From Yeosuana marina (GTDB lineage: Bacteria; Bacteroidota; Bacteroidia; Flavobacteriales; Flavobacteriaceae), in contig NZ_JAAKGI010000037.1 of the NCBI RefSeq assembly GCF_011762485.1, positions 133,075-197,074 on the forward strand: 64,000 nt of DNA. Reading direction: 5' to 3'. This document shows, piece after piece, positions 1-8,100 of the stretch; the first letter of the stretch is position 1; each line of letters starts with the position of its first letter. The notes below the pieces were generated by a model, which was not told where the DNA came from, did no database searches, and was given only the letters and a program-made list of their open reading frames with translations. A program made the position numbers and the translations under genes.

Positions 1-311
1 TATTCAAAGGTTATAATTTTTGATGCCCAAATTCTGTTGATCAACGCCATCATTCCTATATAAGCGAACTTCTTGTAGCTGTCCCCATAGTAACTACCCG
101 TAAGATTATTACAAGATTTGCATAAATAATAACCGCCAGCACCTTGATTACTACGAATTTTTTTACCGTACAGATAACTTTTTTTATCGTGAAGATGAAC
201 TGACTTTTGAAACAATACAGGATTAGAATTAAAGGCACTTTGTGGCGGAACGTGCTCAAACGTTAGTTTGCCGTAATTACCGCAGATTCTGCATATTCCT
301 TCTTTTTTCAA
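1..311 (-). CDS. HNH-like zinc-binding protein, C-terminus cut by window edge
   Basis: An open frame runs off the left edge, with 103 codons visible. A TTG start at 309-311 is preceded directly by an in-frame TAG, and no in-frame ATG occurs near the beginning. Residues C7-x-x-C10, then E19-H20 followed by VPP, and later C64-x-x-C67 followed by NN, have the spacing of a zinc-ribbon HNH-type nuclease fold. The EHVPP and CKSCNN pieces are the parts I recognise. The start lies 7 bp after the stop of the upstream nuclease-like gene, so the two are probably co-transcribed and may be translationally coupled. The real product is longer than what is seen. Whether it cuts DNA is inference, because the rest of the domain is missing. 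It could instead be a structural zinc finger. Confidence 0.7.
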   Translation of the reverse strand, partial: MKKEGICRICGNYGKLTFEHVPPQSAFNSNPVLFQKSVHLHDKKSYLYGKKIRSNQGAGGYYLCKSCNNLTGSYYGDSYKKFAYIGMMALINRIWASKIITFE

Positions 312-318
312 CTAATAC

Positions 319-1095
319 TTAACGATTAAGGTTTTTAATTTTTTCAGTTAATTCTTTGTTCTGAAATCTTTCTTTAGCTTCACGTTCAATTCTTAATCCC
401 AAGCCTTTTGTTTGGTTGATATGGTTTGAAGTAAGTTGATTGACATAGGCATAGATTATTCCAACGTCCTTATTCATTTTTGTGTTCCAGTCGAAATTAT
501 AAAGTTCTTTCAATTCTTCTGTCGGTGTAGTTCTGAATACGAAATTAGGGTTTTTATAGTGTCTGCCATCGTCCAGCAATATGACCATAAGAAAGACCCG
601 GCTAAACCCTATCTTAACGTAGCCATCTACTTGCTTTGTTCCCTTTTTCTGAACGCTTGTAATCTTGTTGATTTTTGGCGATTGATTTTCTAAAGATTCT
701 GATTTTACTATTTTACATTCTATACCAATTGCATTGTTTTCGTCACCTTCTTTGTAAAGAAGGATGTCAATATCGCCAGGTTTCTTTTTAGGCTCTGTTA
801 TTGGTTCTTTCACGCCACTATGATGGATGACAGAGGATGTTGAAAATAGATTTTTGAAAAGCATATGTTTAAAATCGGTATTGCTCATTAACCAATTAAT
901 TACATCGTCTTCATTTTCAAAAGTTCTGGTCACACTTGCATCTGGTTCGGGGTTATTTACAAAAAATGAAATTTTTGATGCACCCGTTATAGGTTGCCTA
1001 TCTGAAATAACAAATTGTGTAACCTCGTATTCAGTTGGTGGTTCTTTTTGAAAGAAGGCCTTAATTGTCTTTTTAAATCTCGCCAGTATTTTCAT
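319..1095 (-). CDS. PD-(D/E)XK-superfamily nuclease-like protein
   Basis: The 258-aa protein carries a recognisable PD-(D/E)XK core: P106-G107-D108-I-D110, then E126-C127-K128 about 15 residues on, followed by Q155 in a KQVDGY stretch. This order (D, ExK, then a downstream Q) is that of restriction-endonuclease-like nucleases. The N-terminal 100 residues and the C-terminal, lysine-rich and probably helical 60 residues are not recognised. There is no signal peptide, so a cytoplasmic role is likely. It is the middle gene of a leftward set, 3 bp after the 300-aa gene and 7 bp before the HNH-like gene. Two nuclease-like folds side by side on a mobile element suggest a defence or restriction role, but this is inference. 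The fold call is fairly firm and the target is unknown. Confidence 0.7.
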   Translation of the reverse strand: MKILARFKKTIKAFFQKEPPTEYEVTQFVISDRQPITGASKISFFVNNPEPDASVTRTFENEDDVINWLMSNTDFKHMLFKNLFSTSSVIHHSGVKEPITEPKKKPGDIDILLYKEGDENNAIGIECKIVKSESLENQSPKINKITSVQKKGTKQVDGYVKIGFSRVFLMVILLDDGRHYKNPNFVFRTTPTEELKELYNFDWNTKMNKDVGIIYAYVNQLTSNHINQTKGLGLRIEREAKERFQNKELTEKIKNLNR

Positions 1096-1098
1096 AGA

Positions 1099-2001
1099 TT
1101 AAAATGGCAATATTTGGTCAGTAAATTGTTTAAAGATATCGCTGGCAATTGCTTTGTCAAAAGCCTTGGCAGTTACTAAATCATAAAGCTTGGTCTTCAA
1201 TAATTGCCCGAAAGATTTCTTACTGAGTTTGGGAATATCATCTCGTAGCTCATCAAATTCATCAAAGATGATTTGCTGACCAATTCCCAATTTTTCGACT
1301 TCTGTTAGGACACCTTTTATAAGTTCTTTCAACTCTTCATCAGAACTACTAATTTTCGTGTAGTCTGTTACTCGCGCTTTTCTTGCCTGCTCTATGGTAT
1401 ACTTGCCTTCCAGCTTCAGCTTAGCGTTAACTTCCCGACCATTCATTGAATCAATTAAACCTTGATTTTCAAGCATCCTTCCATAGTCCCAATCTTCGCC
1501 GTGATTCAATTTTACACCATTACCTTCAAGAATCCATTTGATGGAATGGTATTTTCCATCTTTATAGAGGTCGTAAAGTTTTGAAAGGATAAGGTCGAGC
1601 ACACCTTCGGTGTCCAGATTTTGACGTTCGTTTAAATTAATTTCATCTGGTCGGACAATAGCATCAGAAATGAATAGCATTTTTAGATAGTAGTCAAGAC
1701 CATTAATTTCATCCTTAAGGGCTTGAATTATGTTTTTAATCCTTTGGTCAACACCTAATTTGAAGCCAGTATTATAACCTCGCTTAGCTTTGAATTCATA
1801 TCTAAAGTTTGTGTGTTCAGGTTCAAAGGAAGTTTTTACGTAGTCAATTACTTCGCTTTCCCAATGTTGCTTTTCTTCCTTTAGGCTTTCAAAATCTTCT
1901 TCAGTTCTTGAAGATTTATATTTATCAATCAGAGCTTCACCTTCAACCTCGTATTCTTCAATTTTATTTTGGAAATCTATCCATTTGACCTTTAAAACCA
2001 T
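1099..2001 (-). CDS. Uncharacterised 300-aa protein of the nuclease module
   Basis: I do not recognise this family. The protein is soluble-looking and strongly charged, with no signal peptide or membrane segment. Residues 1-60 look coiled-coil-like (many E and K, heptad-like spacing). The middle, around residues 150-200, has a pattern compatible with a winged-helix domain. The C-terminal third is probably helical and has acidic patches (FDEFDELRDD). It is the first gene of the leftward set whose next members encode nuclease-like proteins, 3 bp apart, so it probably works with them, for instance as a sensor or DNA-binding partner. That is inference from position only. A 92-bp gap separates it from the end of the integrase gene. 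A weak -7-like sequence (TACCTTTA on this strand) lies at 2022-2029, so it may have its own promoter. Confidence 0.65.
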   Translation of the reverse strand: MVLKVKWIDFQNKIEEYEVEGEALIDKYKSSRTEEDFESLKEEKQHWESEVIDYVKTSFEPEHTNFRYEFKAKRGYNTGFKLGVDQRIKNIIQALKDEINGLDYYLKMLFISDAIVRPDEINLNERQNLDTEGVLDLILSKLYDLYKDGKYHSIKWILEGNGVKLNHGEDWDYGRMLENQGLIDSMNGREVNAKLKLEGKYTIEQARKARVTDYTKISSSDEELKELIKGVLTEVEKLGIGQQIIFDEFDELRDDIPKLSKKSFGQLLKTKLYDLVTAKAFDKAIASDIFKQFTDQILPF

Positions 2002-2093
2002 ACACCTAAAATATTAGCTCGTAAAGGTATAAGAATGAAAATCTAAAATGTTAAAATTATTAAGGAAGATGTTCACAGCGGGCCAACTTTTAT

Positions 2094-3308
2094 CTAAAAA
2101 TTGACCACGCTATCCAATGCATCATCTGCATCTTTATGGATGAAGTTGGCTTGATAGTTAATGGTAGTTTTAAGGTCTGTATGGCGATACAGCTTTTGAA
2201 GCATTAGAGGATGAATATTATCTGCGGCAATATTACCAAAAGAATGACGGGCAATATGCATCGTTACTTTTTTCTGAATACCTGCTCTTTTTGCAATTTT
2301 CTTTAAATGGTCATTAAACTTTTTATTTGCCACTTTCTTCTTTCTATAAATATCCTTAGCATCCGATAAATCGGCTTTCTTCATTTCGGGAAAAACAAAA
2401 TCATCATCATTTCTTCTTTCAGAAACATATTGCAGTAAGATTTTTTCCACTTGTGCAGGTATTTTCAAAGACAGTAATTTTGAATTCTTACCCATTCTAT
2501 AATGCAACCTGCCATCATAAATTTTAGACCACCTTGTAAATAGAACGTCCGATACGCGCATTCCAGCAAAATAGAAACTAAACAGCCAAACATTCATCGA
2601 ATGTCTTTCCATATCGGTAAGCTCAGAAACAGAAGCAAGGGCTTGTATTTCCTTTCCTGTAAGTCCTGTTTTGGTGGTTTCAGGAAACTTGATTTTAAAT
2701 TTGCCAGTCCCAAACGGGTATATTTCTTTGCTTACCACTTTATCCTTGATTGCTCGATTGAAAAGTAATCGAATCAAGACCATAACATTCATAGCTGTAG
2801 TTTCAGAAAGAGAACAAGTGCCTTTAAGGTAGATTTTAAATTTTTTAATGAAGCGTTCATCTATTTCTTGAAAAGTGAGATACCTCGCTTTGCAATATTT
2901 CTCAATATAACTGAGCCAAGCAGAATCTGTAGAATGGCGATTAATCTTTTTTTCTGCTTCAAGAGCTTCAAGATGTTCGTCCGCAAAATCAAAGAAAGTG
3001 AGTTTGGAAGTTGGCTTGTAAATTTCCTTTTTAATTTGGCGTGCGGTTGCATCCTTATTATTGGTCTGTAAAACAATCAAACCTTTTCTCGCTTCTGAAA
3101 GTCTTGAAGTCAAGAGGTTGTTTAGACTTTCAGCGTTTGGATGTGATTTCTTGACCTTGAGGTTTTTTGTGTCCCAATCTTCTAACTCAATATAGTGACC
3201 TATATGTTTGTAAGTGGAACGACGGTCTTTGGTTATCCTAACGGCAAGTGGGTATAGACCCTTTGCGTTGGGCTTTTTACGAAGTATTATTTTTGCGCTT
3301 GTTGACAT
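2094..3308 (-). CDS. int: Tyrosine recombinase (phage-type integrase)
   Basis: The 404-aa protein has the Bacteroidota integrase layout: an arm-type DNA-binding region at about 1-90, a SAM-like core-binding region at about 100-195, and a catalytic domain at about 215-400. The catalytic set is complete: R251 in GMRVSD, K274 or K277 in MGKNSK, H351-x-x-R354 with H355 behind it, H376 in YRHTD, and nucleophile Y385 in TINYQ. It should catalyse site-specific integration and excision of the element. The gene reads away from the tRNA-Leu fragment about 200 bp upstream. Three GGTACAACA repeats in its leader may be arm-type sites or an operator for its own control. A near-consensus -7 sequence (TATCTTTA, complement of 3369-3376) lies among these repeats. 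The length is normal and no damage is seen. Confidence 0.95.
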   Translation of the reverse strand: MSTSAKIILRKKPNAKGLYPLAVRITKDRRSTYKHIGHYIELEDWDTKNLKVKKSHPNAESLNNLLTSRLSEARKGLIVLQTNNKDATARQIKKEIYKPTSKLTFFDFADEHLEALEAEKKINRHSTDSAWLSYIEKYCKARYLTFQEIDERFIKKFKIYLKGTCSLSETTAMNVMVLIRLLFNRAIKDKVVSKEIYPFGTGKFKIKFPETTKTGLTGKEIQALASVSELTDMERHSMNVWLFSFYFAGMRVSDVLFTRWSKIYDGRLHYRMGKNSKLLSLKIPAQVEKILLQYVSERRNDDDFVFPEMKKADLSDAKDIYRKKKVANKKFNDHLKKIAKRAGIQKKVTMHIARHSFGNIAADNIHPLMLQKLYRHTDLKTTINYQANFIHKDADDALDSVVNF

Positions 3309-3341
3309 AGTGAACCTGTTTAGAGTACGAAAGCCAAATCA

Positions 3342-3423
3342 GGTACAACATTTGTCAAAAATTCACTTTAAAGATACGACTTTATTGGAACTCTTGGGTA
3401 CAACATAGGTACAACAAATGTTG
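3342..3423. repeat. Three GGTACAACA direct repeats with a 10-bp inverted repeat
   Basis: GGTACAACA occurs at 3342-3350, 3397-3405 and 3408-3416, all in the same orientation. In addition CAACATTTGT (3346-3355) and its exact reverse complement ACAAATGTTG (3414-3423) frame the set. The cluster lies between the integrase start and the tRNA fragment, where tyrosine integrases usually have their arm-type binding sites. The same repeats could serve as an operator for integrase expression. The repeats are seen directly. The function is inferred. Confidence 0.6.
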
Positions 3424-3518
3424 AAATTAACTGATATTAAATGACTTTAAATAAAATGATAAAAGACATAAATCATTGAAAATGAGGTAATTTATGTTTT
3501 ATTGGTGCAAGATATACC

Positions 3519-3571
3519 AGACTTAGGATCTAGTGCCGCGAGGTGTGGGAGTTCGAGTCTCCCCGCCCGCA
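3519..3571 (+). other. Attachment site: 3' fragment of tRNA-Leu(TAG)
   Basis: From 3519 the sequence reads as the 3' part of a tRNA-Leu: anticodon loop CTTAGGA with anticodon TAG, variable arm, T arm GGGAG-TTCGAGT-CTCCC (3547-3563), acceptor strand CGCCCGC (3564-3570) and discriminator A (3571). No 5' half precedes it. The upstream bases break the anticodon stem (CCAGA opposite TCTAG gives a C-A mismatch), so the crossover probably lies in or near the anticodon arm. It is therefore an attL/attR half-site left by integration, not a working tRNA gene. Confidence 0.85.
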
Positions 3572-3583
3572 CTCATAAAGGTT

Positions 3584-3612
3584 AAGCTTCTTGGAAACAA
3601 GAAGCTTTTTTT
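3584..3612 (+). terminator. Intrinsic terminator of the displaced tRNA-Leu
   Basis: A perfect 10-bp stem, AAGCTTCTTG with CAAGAAGCTT around a GAAA loop, runs into a T tract. It follows the tRNA 3' end by 12 bp and was probably the original terminator of the tRNA gene. Confidence 0.85.
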
Positions 3613-3770
3613 ATTTATGAGATATTAAAATAATATGTCTTTTTTTACCCTTCGCTAAAAAGAGATATCACAGCAGAAATAGCAATACAAAAACTAGTTT
3701 GTACTTCTTGGCTGGTAAAATAGCAAACAAATTAGAAAATACTGCTGTTTTTTAGGTTTCTACTTCATCT

Positions 3771-3778
3771 TACTTTTG
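3771..3778 (+). promoter_or_regulatory. Possible -7 element (TACTTTTG)
   Basis: The octamer matches the Bacteroidota -7 consensus TAnnTTTG and lies 27 bp before the ATG at 3806. No clear TTG -33 box stands at the right distance, so it is only a candidate. The rest of 3613-3805 shows nothing else recognisable. Confidence 0.35.
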
Positions 3779-3805
3779 CTTCATTCAATGATTAAATAAA
3801 TAAGT

Positions 3806-4372
3806 ATGAAAAATATAAAATTTAATGGAAATATTTGGCAAACATATCACTCACTTTGGTTAGATATGTACCAATATGATTCAAAAGGCAGATATAAATT
3901 AGACTTGGTATTAAATAACACATATGTTACCCAAATGAACGTGTCTGAAATCAATTTAAAGATAACGAAAATTACTGCTTTTGATGCTAATGAAAAAGAG
4001 CACGTCGTCGTGGACTTTAAAGAATCAAGATTAATGAAAATTAAAGGCATATTTCAAGGGTATTCTATAAAATCTCAAAGTATTCCATCTTTAGGAAATG
4101 GGTCATACAAAACGTTGCGCTTTTATATTAATGATTCGGAAAGTAGCTTTGTTTGTAATGACAAAAATACAAAGTCAATATTTGGAAATAAATTTCTTGA
4201 TTTTGAAATAAAAAATGGACTAAACATTACAGGCAATGAAGCGCCTGAAGCACTATTGAGATTTGATTTAGTGCCGTTTGAAAGATTTAATTATTTGAAG
4301 TCGGTAACAGATTTATTCAAAAAATCTCAATCTTTAACGGGAAAACTAGCCAATAGGTTAGGGATATTTTAA
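3806..4372 (+). CDS. Uncharacterised 188-aa protein
   Basis: I do not recognise this protein. It has no signal peptide and no membrane segment. The first 150 residues alternate hydrophobic and polar residues, as in a beta-rich fold. The C-terminal 40 residues (LVPFERFNYLKSVTDLF onward) look helical and basic. It is a single gene between the tRNA-Leu attachment fragment and the starch locus. A candidate -7 sequence lies 27 bp upstream and a strong shared terminator 43 bp downstream, so it is probably its own transcription unit. By position it belongs to the chromosome, not to the inserted element. There is no evidence tying it to starch use. The start chosen is the first ATG of the frame. Confidence 0.6.
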   Translation: MKNIKFNGNIWQTYHSLWLDMYQYDSKGRYKLDLVLNNTYVTQMNVSEINLKITKITAFDANEKEHVVVDFKESRLMKIKGIFQGYSIKSQSIPSLGNGSYKTLRFYINDSESSFVCNDKNTKSIFGNKFLDFEIKNGLNITGNEAPEALLRFDLVPFERFNYLKSVTDLFKKSQSLTGKLANRLGIF

Positions 4373-4414
4373 GACGTTTAATTTTGATTGGAAGTCTTTA
4401 TTTTCCAACATTAA

Positions 4415-4462
4415 AACAATAAAAAAAAGCCAAGGATTTATACTTGGCTTTTTTTTATTGTT
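4415..4462. terminator. Bidirectional terminator between convergent genes
   Basis: A 20-bp stem (left arm 4415-4434, right arm 4443-4462) with core AAGCCAAG / CTTGGCTT and an 8-base loop has an A tract on one side and a T tract on the other. It can stop transcription from both the rightward gene ending at 4372 and the leftward gene ending at 4468. Confidence 0.85.
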
Positions 4463-4467
4463 AAATT

Positions 4468-5187
4468 TTAATTAGTCTTAAATTGGAATACTTCTGATTC
4501 AGACGTATTATTTTGTCCGTCGGTCGTTAATACTCTCCAATAATACGTGTTTCCAGAAGTGACATTTACAGACATATTTGTTGCAGTTGTTGTTCCTTGG
4601 TTATTAGTTGGCGGATTAGCTGTTCCAAAAACAACATCGTAATTTACAATATCATTATCAACATCACTTCCTTTCCATTGTAAAGTTACACTGGTTGTGG
4701 AAGCTGATAACCCTGTTCCCATTTCTGGGCTTACTAATTCAGCAGGGAACGGCGCATAAGATGAAACAGCTTCTCCTGCGTTATAAAATTTCCAAGTCGC
4801 ACTCTGAGCAGTTTTTGTTCCAGAATTTTTAGAAATTACATACCATGAATAGGGTGTACTTCTTAAAAGCGTTACACTAAGTTGAGAGGTAGAACTAGTA
4901 TAATTCGTGGTTGTTTGAGTGTCTAAATTTTTTAAATATAATTGATAAGATTCTGCATTGGTAGCATCATTCCAATCAAAAATAACATCACTTTCCGAGC
5001 TTGTTGCGTTAGTTCCTTCAGTACATTCTGAATTCTCGTTTGGAAAAATTAAAGTAGCAACTCCTGGTGGGTCTATAATGACTGGGTCTGGACCTGGATT
5101 TGGGTCATCACCGCCTCCGCCACTGCAATTAGTAAAGCAAGGAAGATAAATGGTGAAAACAACTAAGTATATAAATAATTTTTTCAT
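4468..5187 (-). CDS. Lipoprotein with two fibronectin-III-like domains
   Basis: The 239-aa protein starts with a lipoprotein signal (hydrophobic residues 4-17, candidate lipidated C21) followed by GGGGDD, which resembles the Bacteroidota surface-export tag. Two repeats of about 90 residues (about 45-135 and 148-238) each show the pattern W-(x)-A-x-x-Y...YxWYV or YYWRV, typical of fibronectin type III folds. There is no catalytic motif. It is the last gene of the leftward arm. Its ATG overlaps the stop codon of the amylase gene by one base, so the two are translationally coupled and probably work together on the cell surface. A role as glycan-binding or spacer lipoprotein is inference. An asparagine just before the candidate lipid cysteine is somewhat unusual. 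Confidence 0.75.
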   Translation of the reverse strand: MKKLFIYLVVFTIYLPCFTNCSGGGGDDPNPGPDPVIIDPPGVATLIFPNENSECTEGTNATSSESDVIFDWNDATNAESYQLYLKNLDTQTTTNYTSSTSQLSVTLLRSTPYSWYVISKNSGTKTAQSATWKFYNAGEAVSSYAPFPAELVSPEMGTGLSASTTSVTLQWKGSDVDNDIVNYDVVFGTANPPTNNQGTTTATNMSVNVTSGNTYYWRVLTTDGQNNTSESEVFQFKTN

Positions 5188-8100
5188 TAGTTCTTTATGA
5201 TTTTAAAACTTCTAAGATCATTATTAGTAGTTACATTTAAAATGTAGATTCCTTTTGAAAAACTAGAAGCATCAATTTTTACATTATTATCAGTAGTATT
5301 TTCGGTATAAATTTGATTACCTAACATAGAATATACGGTTATCGTAGATAATTCAGAATTTAAATTACCCAAATAAATATTTATAATATTATCAGTAATA
5401 GGATTCGGAAATAGTTTCACATCCTCACCATAAAAGATGGTTTCTTTATAAAGTCCTTGACATATTTTATCGCCTTCAACACTAATTGTATTAGTTCCTT
5501 TACTTAATTGCAACTCAATATTTGATTGAGATGTTTCGGTGGTAACCCCGTTTAATGTGACCTTATAAAGAGTGCTTCCACTCATATCAAGCGAAACAGA
5601 ATTTTTGGTATTACTAACTTTTGAAAGCACGGCGATATCTTCAGGTTGAGAAATAGATACATTAAAGCATTGCTTATAGTTTGATTGTCCATCAACAGTG
5701 ATGCAAACATCATAGTCACCAGCTTCTAAATTATCGGCTGTATAATTTGTTGTAAATGTGTTAGTTTGATTAATTCCATTACCAATAATCGTAGCTGTAT
5801 AATTTAGGTTTTGTGCGGCGGCAATAGAAATACTACCATTGTTACTGCTACGACATGTTTCTCCAGTTACCTGCAAAGAGAAATTAGTTGTTGGCAGTGT
5901 AAATACCTCACAACCGTTCACGTCTACCGTAGCGCCTAACGGCGTATTACTACACGTATCATTAACATTTAAAACACCATCACTATCTAAATCATCAGGG
6001 TTTATATATGGATTATTTCCATAAACTTTAAATTCTCCAGGAGCTAATTCTATAACAGAGGATGTGCTTGATACGTCATACGGTGTATTTTTGTTCAGTA
6101 AATTATACCAAGTTCCAGTTTCTTGAAAAACAGGATTTATATTTTGAGTCGTTAAACCAAAATTTCCAATAATAGTAACATATTTAATCTCGTTTCCAGT
6201 AGCACTAGGCAGATTTAAGTGAATGGTTTTTAGTCCAGTTGTACTGCTAGCATCTATAGTGAAATCGGTAGTTTTAAAAGCGGGAACTTTGTGTTTTAAA
6301 TCTATTAGTTTTGACCATGTATTGTATATGGCCATTCTGTTAGGATCATCAAGATATTCCCAGCGGATAGGTTTGTTACCTGTTCTTCCATTAAAATTAA
6401 TATCGACTTCGTAACCTAGTTCTCCAAATTGCCAAATCATTTTTGGACCTGGAACTGTAAAGAAAAAGGCACCAGCAGTTTCCATGCGTTCTAAAGCTGT
6501 ATTTAAATCTTTAACATTATAATCACCACTACTTTTACCTTCGGTTAAATTTCTATACATAACGCGTTGCTCGTCATGGCTTTCCATATACGACACCGCT
6601 GACGGACCGTCAAATCCTTTAGCGGCATAGGATACATTAGAAAAGTTGGATGCTCCATTTACATGATTTCCAATAGTTGCTTCACTATAAGGTGGATCTA
6701 ATCGATTCCATAGCATAATACCTTTACCTTCATTTGCTCTGTAATCTGCCCATTGTTTTTCTTCGGTGATGCCTCCTAAATGCTCAAAAATTACATAAAA
6801 ATTTGGGTCGACATCCCATTGGTAATCTGCATAAAGTTTTAAAACATCAACGCGATCTTGTTGGTAACTATCTGTACAACCTCCGTCTGAAGAGGAACAA
6901 TTTTGAGTGAAACCTTTGGTTAAATCCCATCTAAAGCCATCAATTTTAAATTCACTAATCCAATACTGAGTTGTCCTTTTTACATAATCTCTTGTTGCTT
7001 GTTTACTATGGTTAAAATCATTGTAAACACTATAAGCATGTGTGGCTGTTTGATTGAAGAAAGGACTGTCTGCCGAAGCTTGCCCATTATAACCTCCATT
7101 GTCAGTATTCCATAATCTGTAATAAGGATTTTGTCCTGATGCATGATTATAAACGACATCCATTATTACGGCGATACCTTTGCTATGGCACTCATCAATT
7201 AACTGCTTAAAAGCATTTGTTGTACCGTAATATTTATCTAATGCCATATGGAAAGCTGGATTATAACCCCAACTTAAGTTTCCATCGAATTCGTTTACTG
7301 GCATTAATTCTATGGCGTTTACTCCAAGAGATTCAATGTAATCTAATCGAGCTTTAACTGCATCAAAACTATGGAGTTCATCAAAATCACGAACTAAAAG
7401 CTCATAAATAACTAAGTCGGTTTTTTCAGGCCGGGTAAAATTTGTAGTCTGCCAATTATAGTCAGGATCGCCTGTTCTTAATAGTGTGACATCATACGTG
7501 GTTTGTCCACTTGGATATGCTGGTAAATTGGGATACGTTGTACTATCTAAATATTGATCTTCTGTAGGGTCTAAAATAACTGTTGAGTACGGATCTGCAA
7601 CTTTAATAGTAGAGTCTACCAAATATTGATACATATGATTGAATTGAGGTGTTAACCCGGTTAACTCAATCCAAAATCGGTCTCTGGCTGTATCATGATT
7701 CATTAAGTAATTAGCATCCTCTTGCCAATTATTAAAATCGCCTATAACATGAACCGTTTGTTTTCCTGGAGCATATAAGACTAAGGTTGCTTTTGTATTG
7801 TCATTAGGATCTAGATTTATTCCATCGAGCATTCCATCGGGTACTGGAAATTGTGAAGGAAGTCTAGCCGAAAATGTTTTACTTAATACTTGGTTGCCGT
7901 CATTGGCTTCCAATATAAATTCTGTATCTTCAGTAACTGTAAAATCGTAGCTATAGCTAGTTGTTCCTGTTGCAGAATTGACTTCGATTCCATTCGCTTT
8001 TAGCGAGAAATCTGAGGTAAATATTGTTGATGCAGAAATATTGATTTGTGTACCAGAATCTACAATAACGGGGTTTTCTGTTGGAGATGTTAGTGTAAGT

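Larger units (their letters stand above)
1..3571. mobile_element. Right-hand end of a tRNA-Leu-integrated element (partial)
   Basis: A tyrosine integrase gene lies about 200 bp from a tRNA-Leu 3' fragment that has no matching 5' half. This is the usual signature of an element inserted into the 3' part of a tRNA gene, with the displaced tRNA end left at the far boundary. Left of the fragment are the integrase, repeats that could be arm-type binding sites, and accessory genes with no housekeeping look. Right of it begins the chromosomal starch locus. The other end, expected to carry the reconstituted tRNA-Leu, lies beyond the left edge, so neither the size nor the class (integrative conjugative element, satellite or prophage remnant) can be told. 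No conjugation or phage structural gene is visible in this part. Confidence 0.75.

Noticed and set aside
56..259. A 67-codon leftward frame near the left edge
   Set aside because: It lies out of frame inside the HNH-like gene, whose Cys, Glu-His and Cys pattern is coherent. The short frame has no domain sense.
3519..3571. Complete functional tRNA-Leu gene
   Set aside because: There is no D arm, acceptor 5' strand or 5' anticodon-stem match upstream. Only the 3' part is present.
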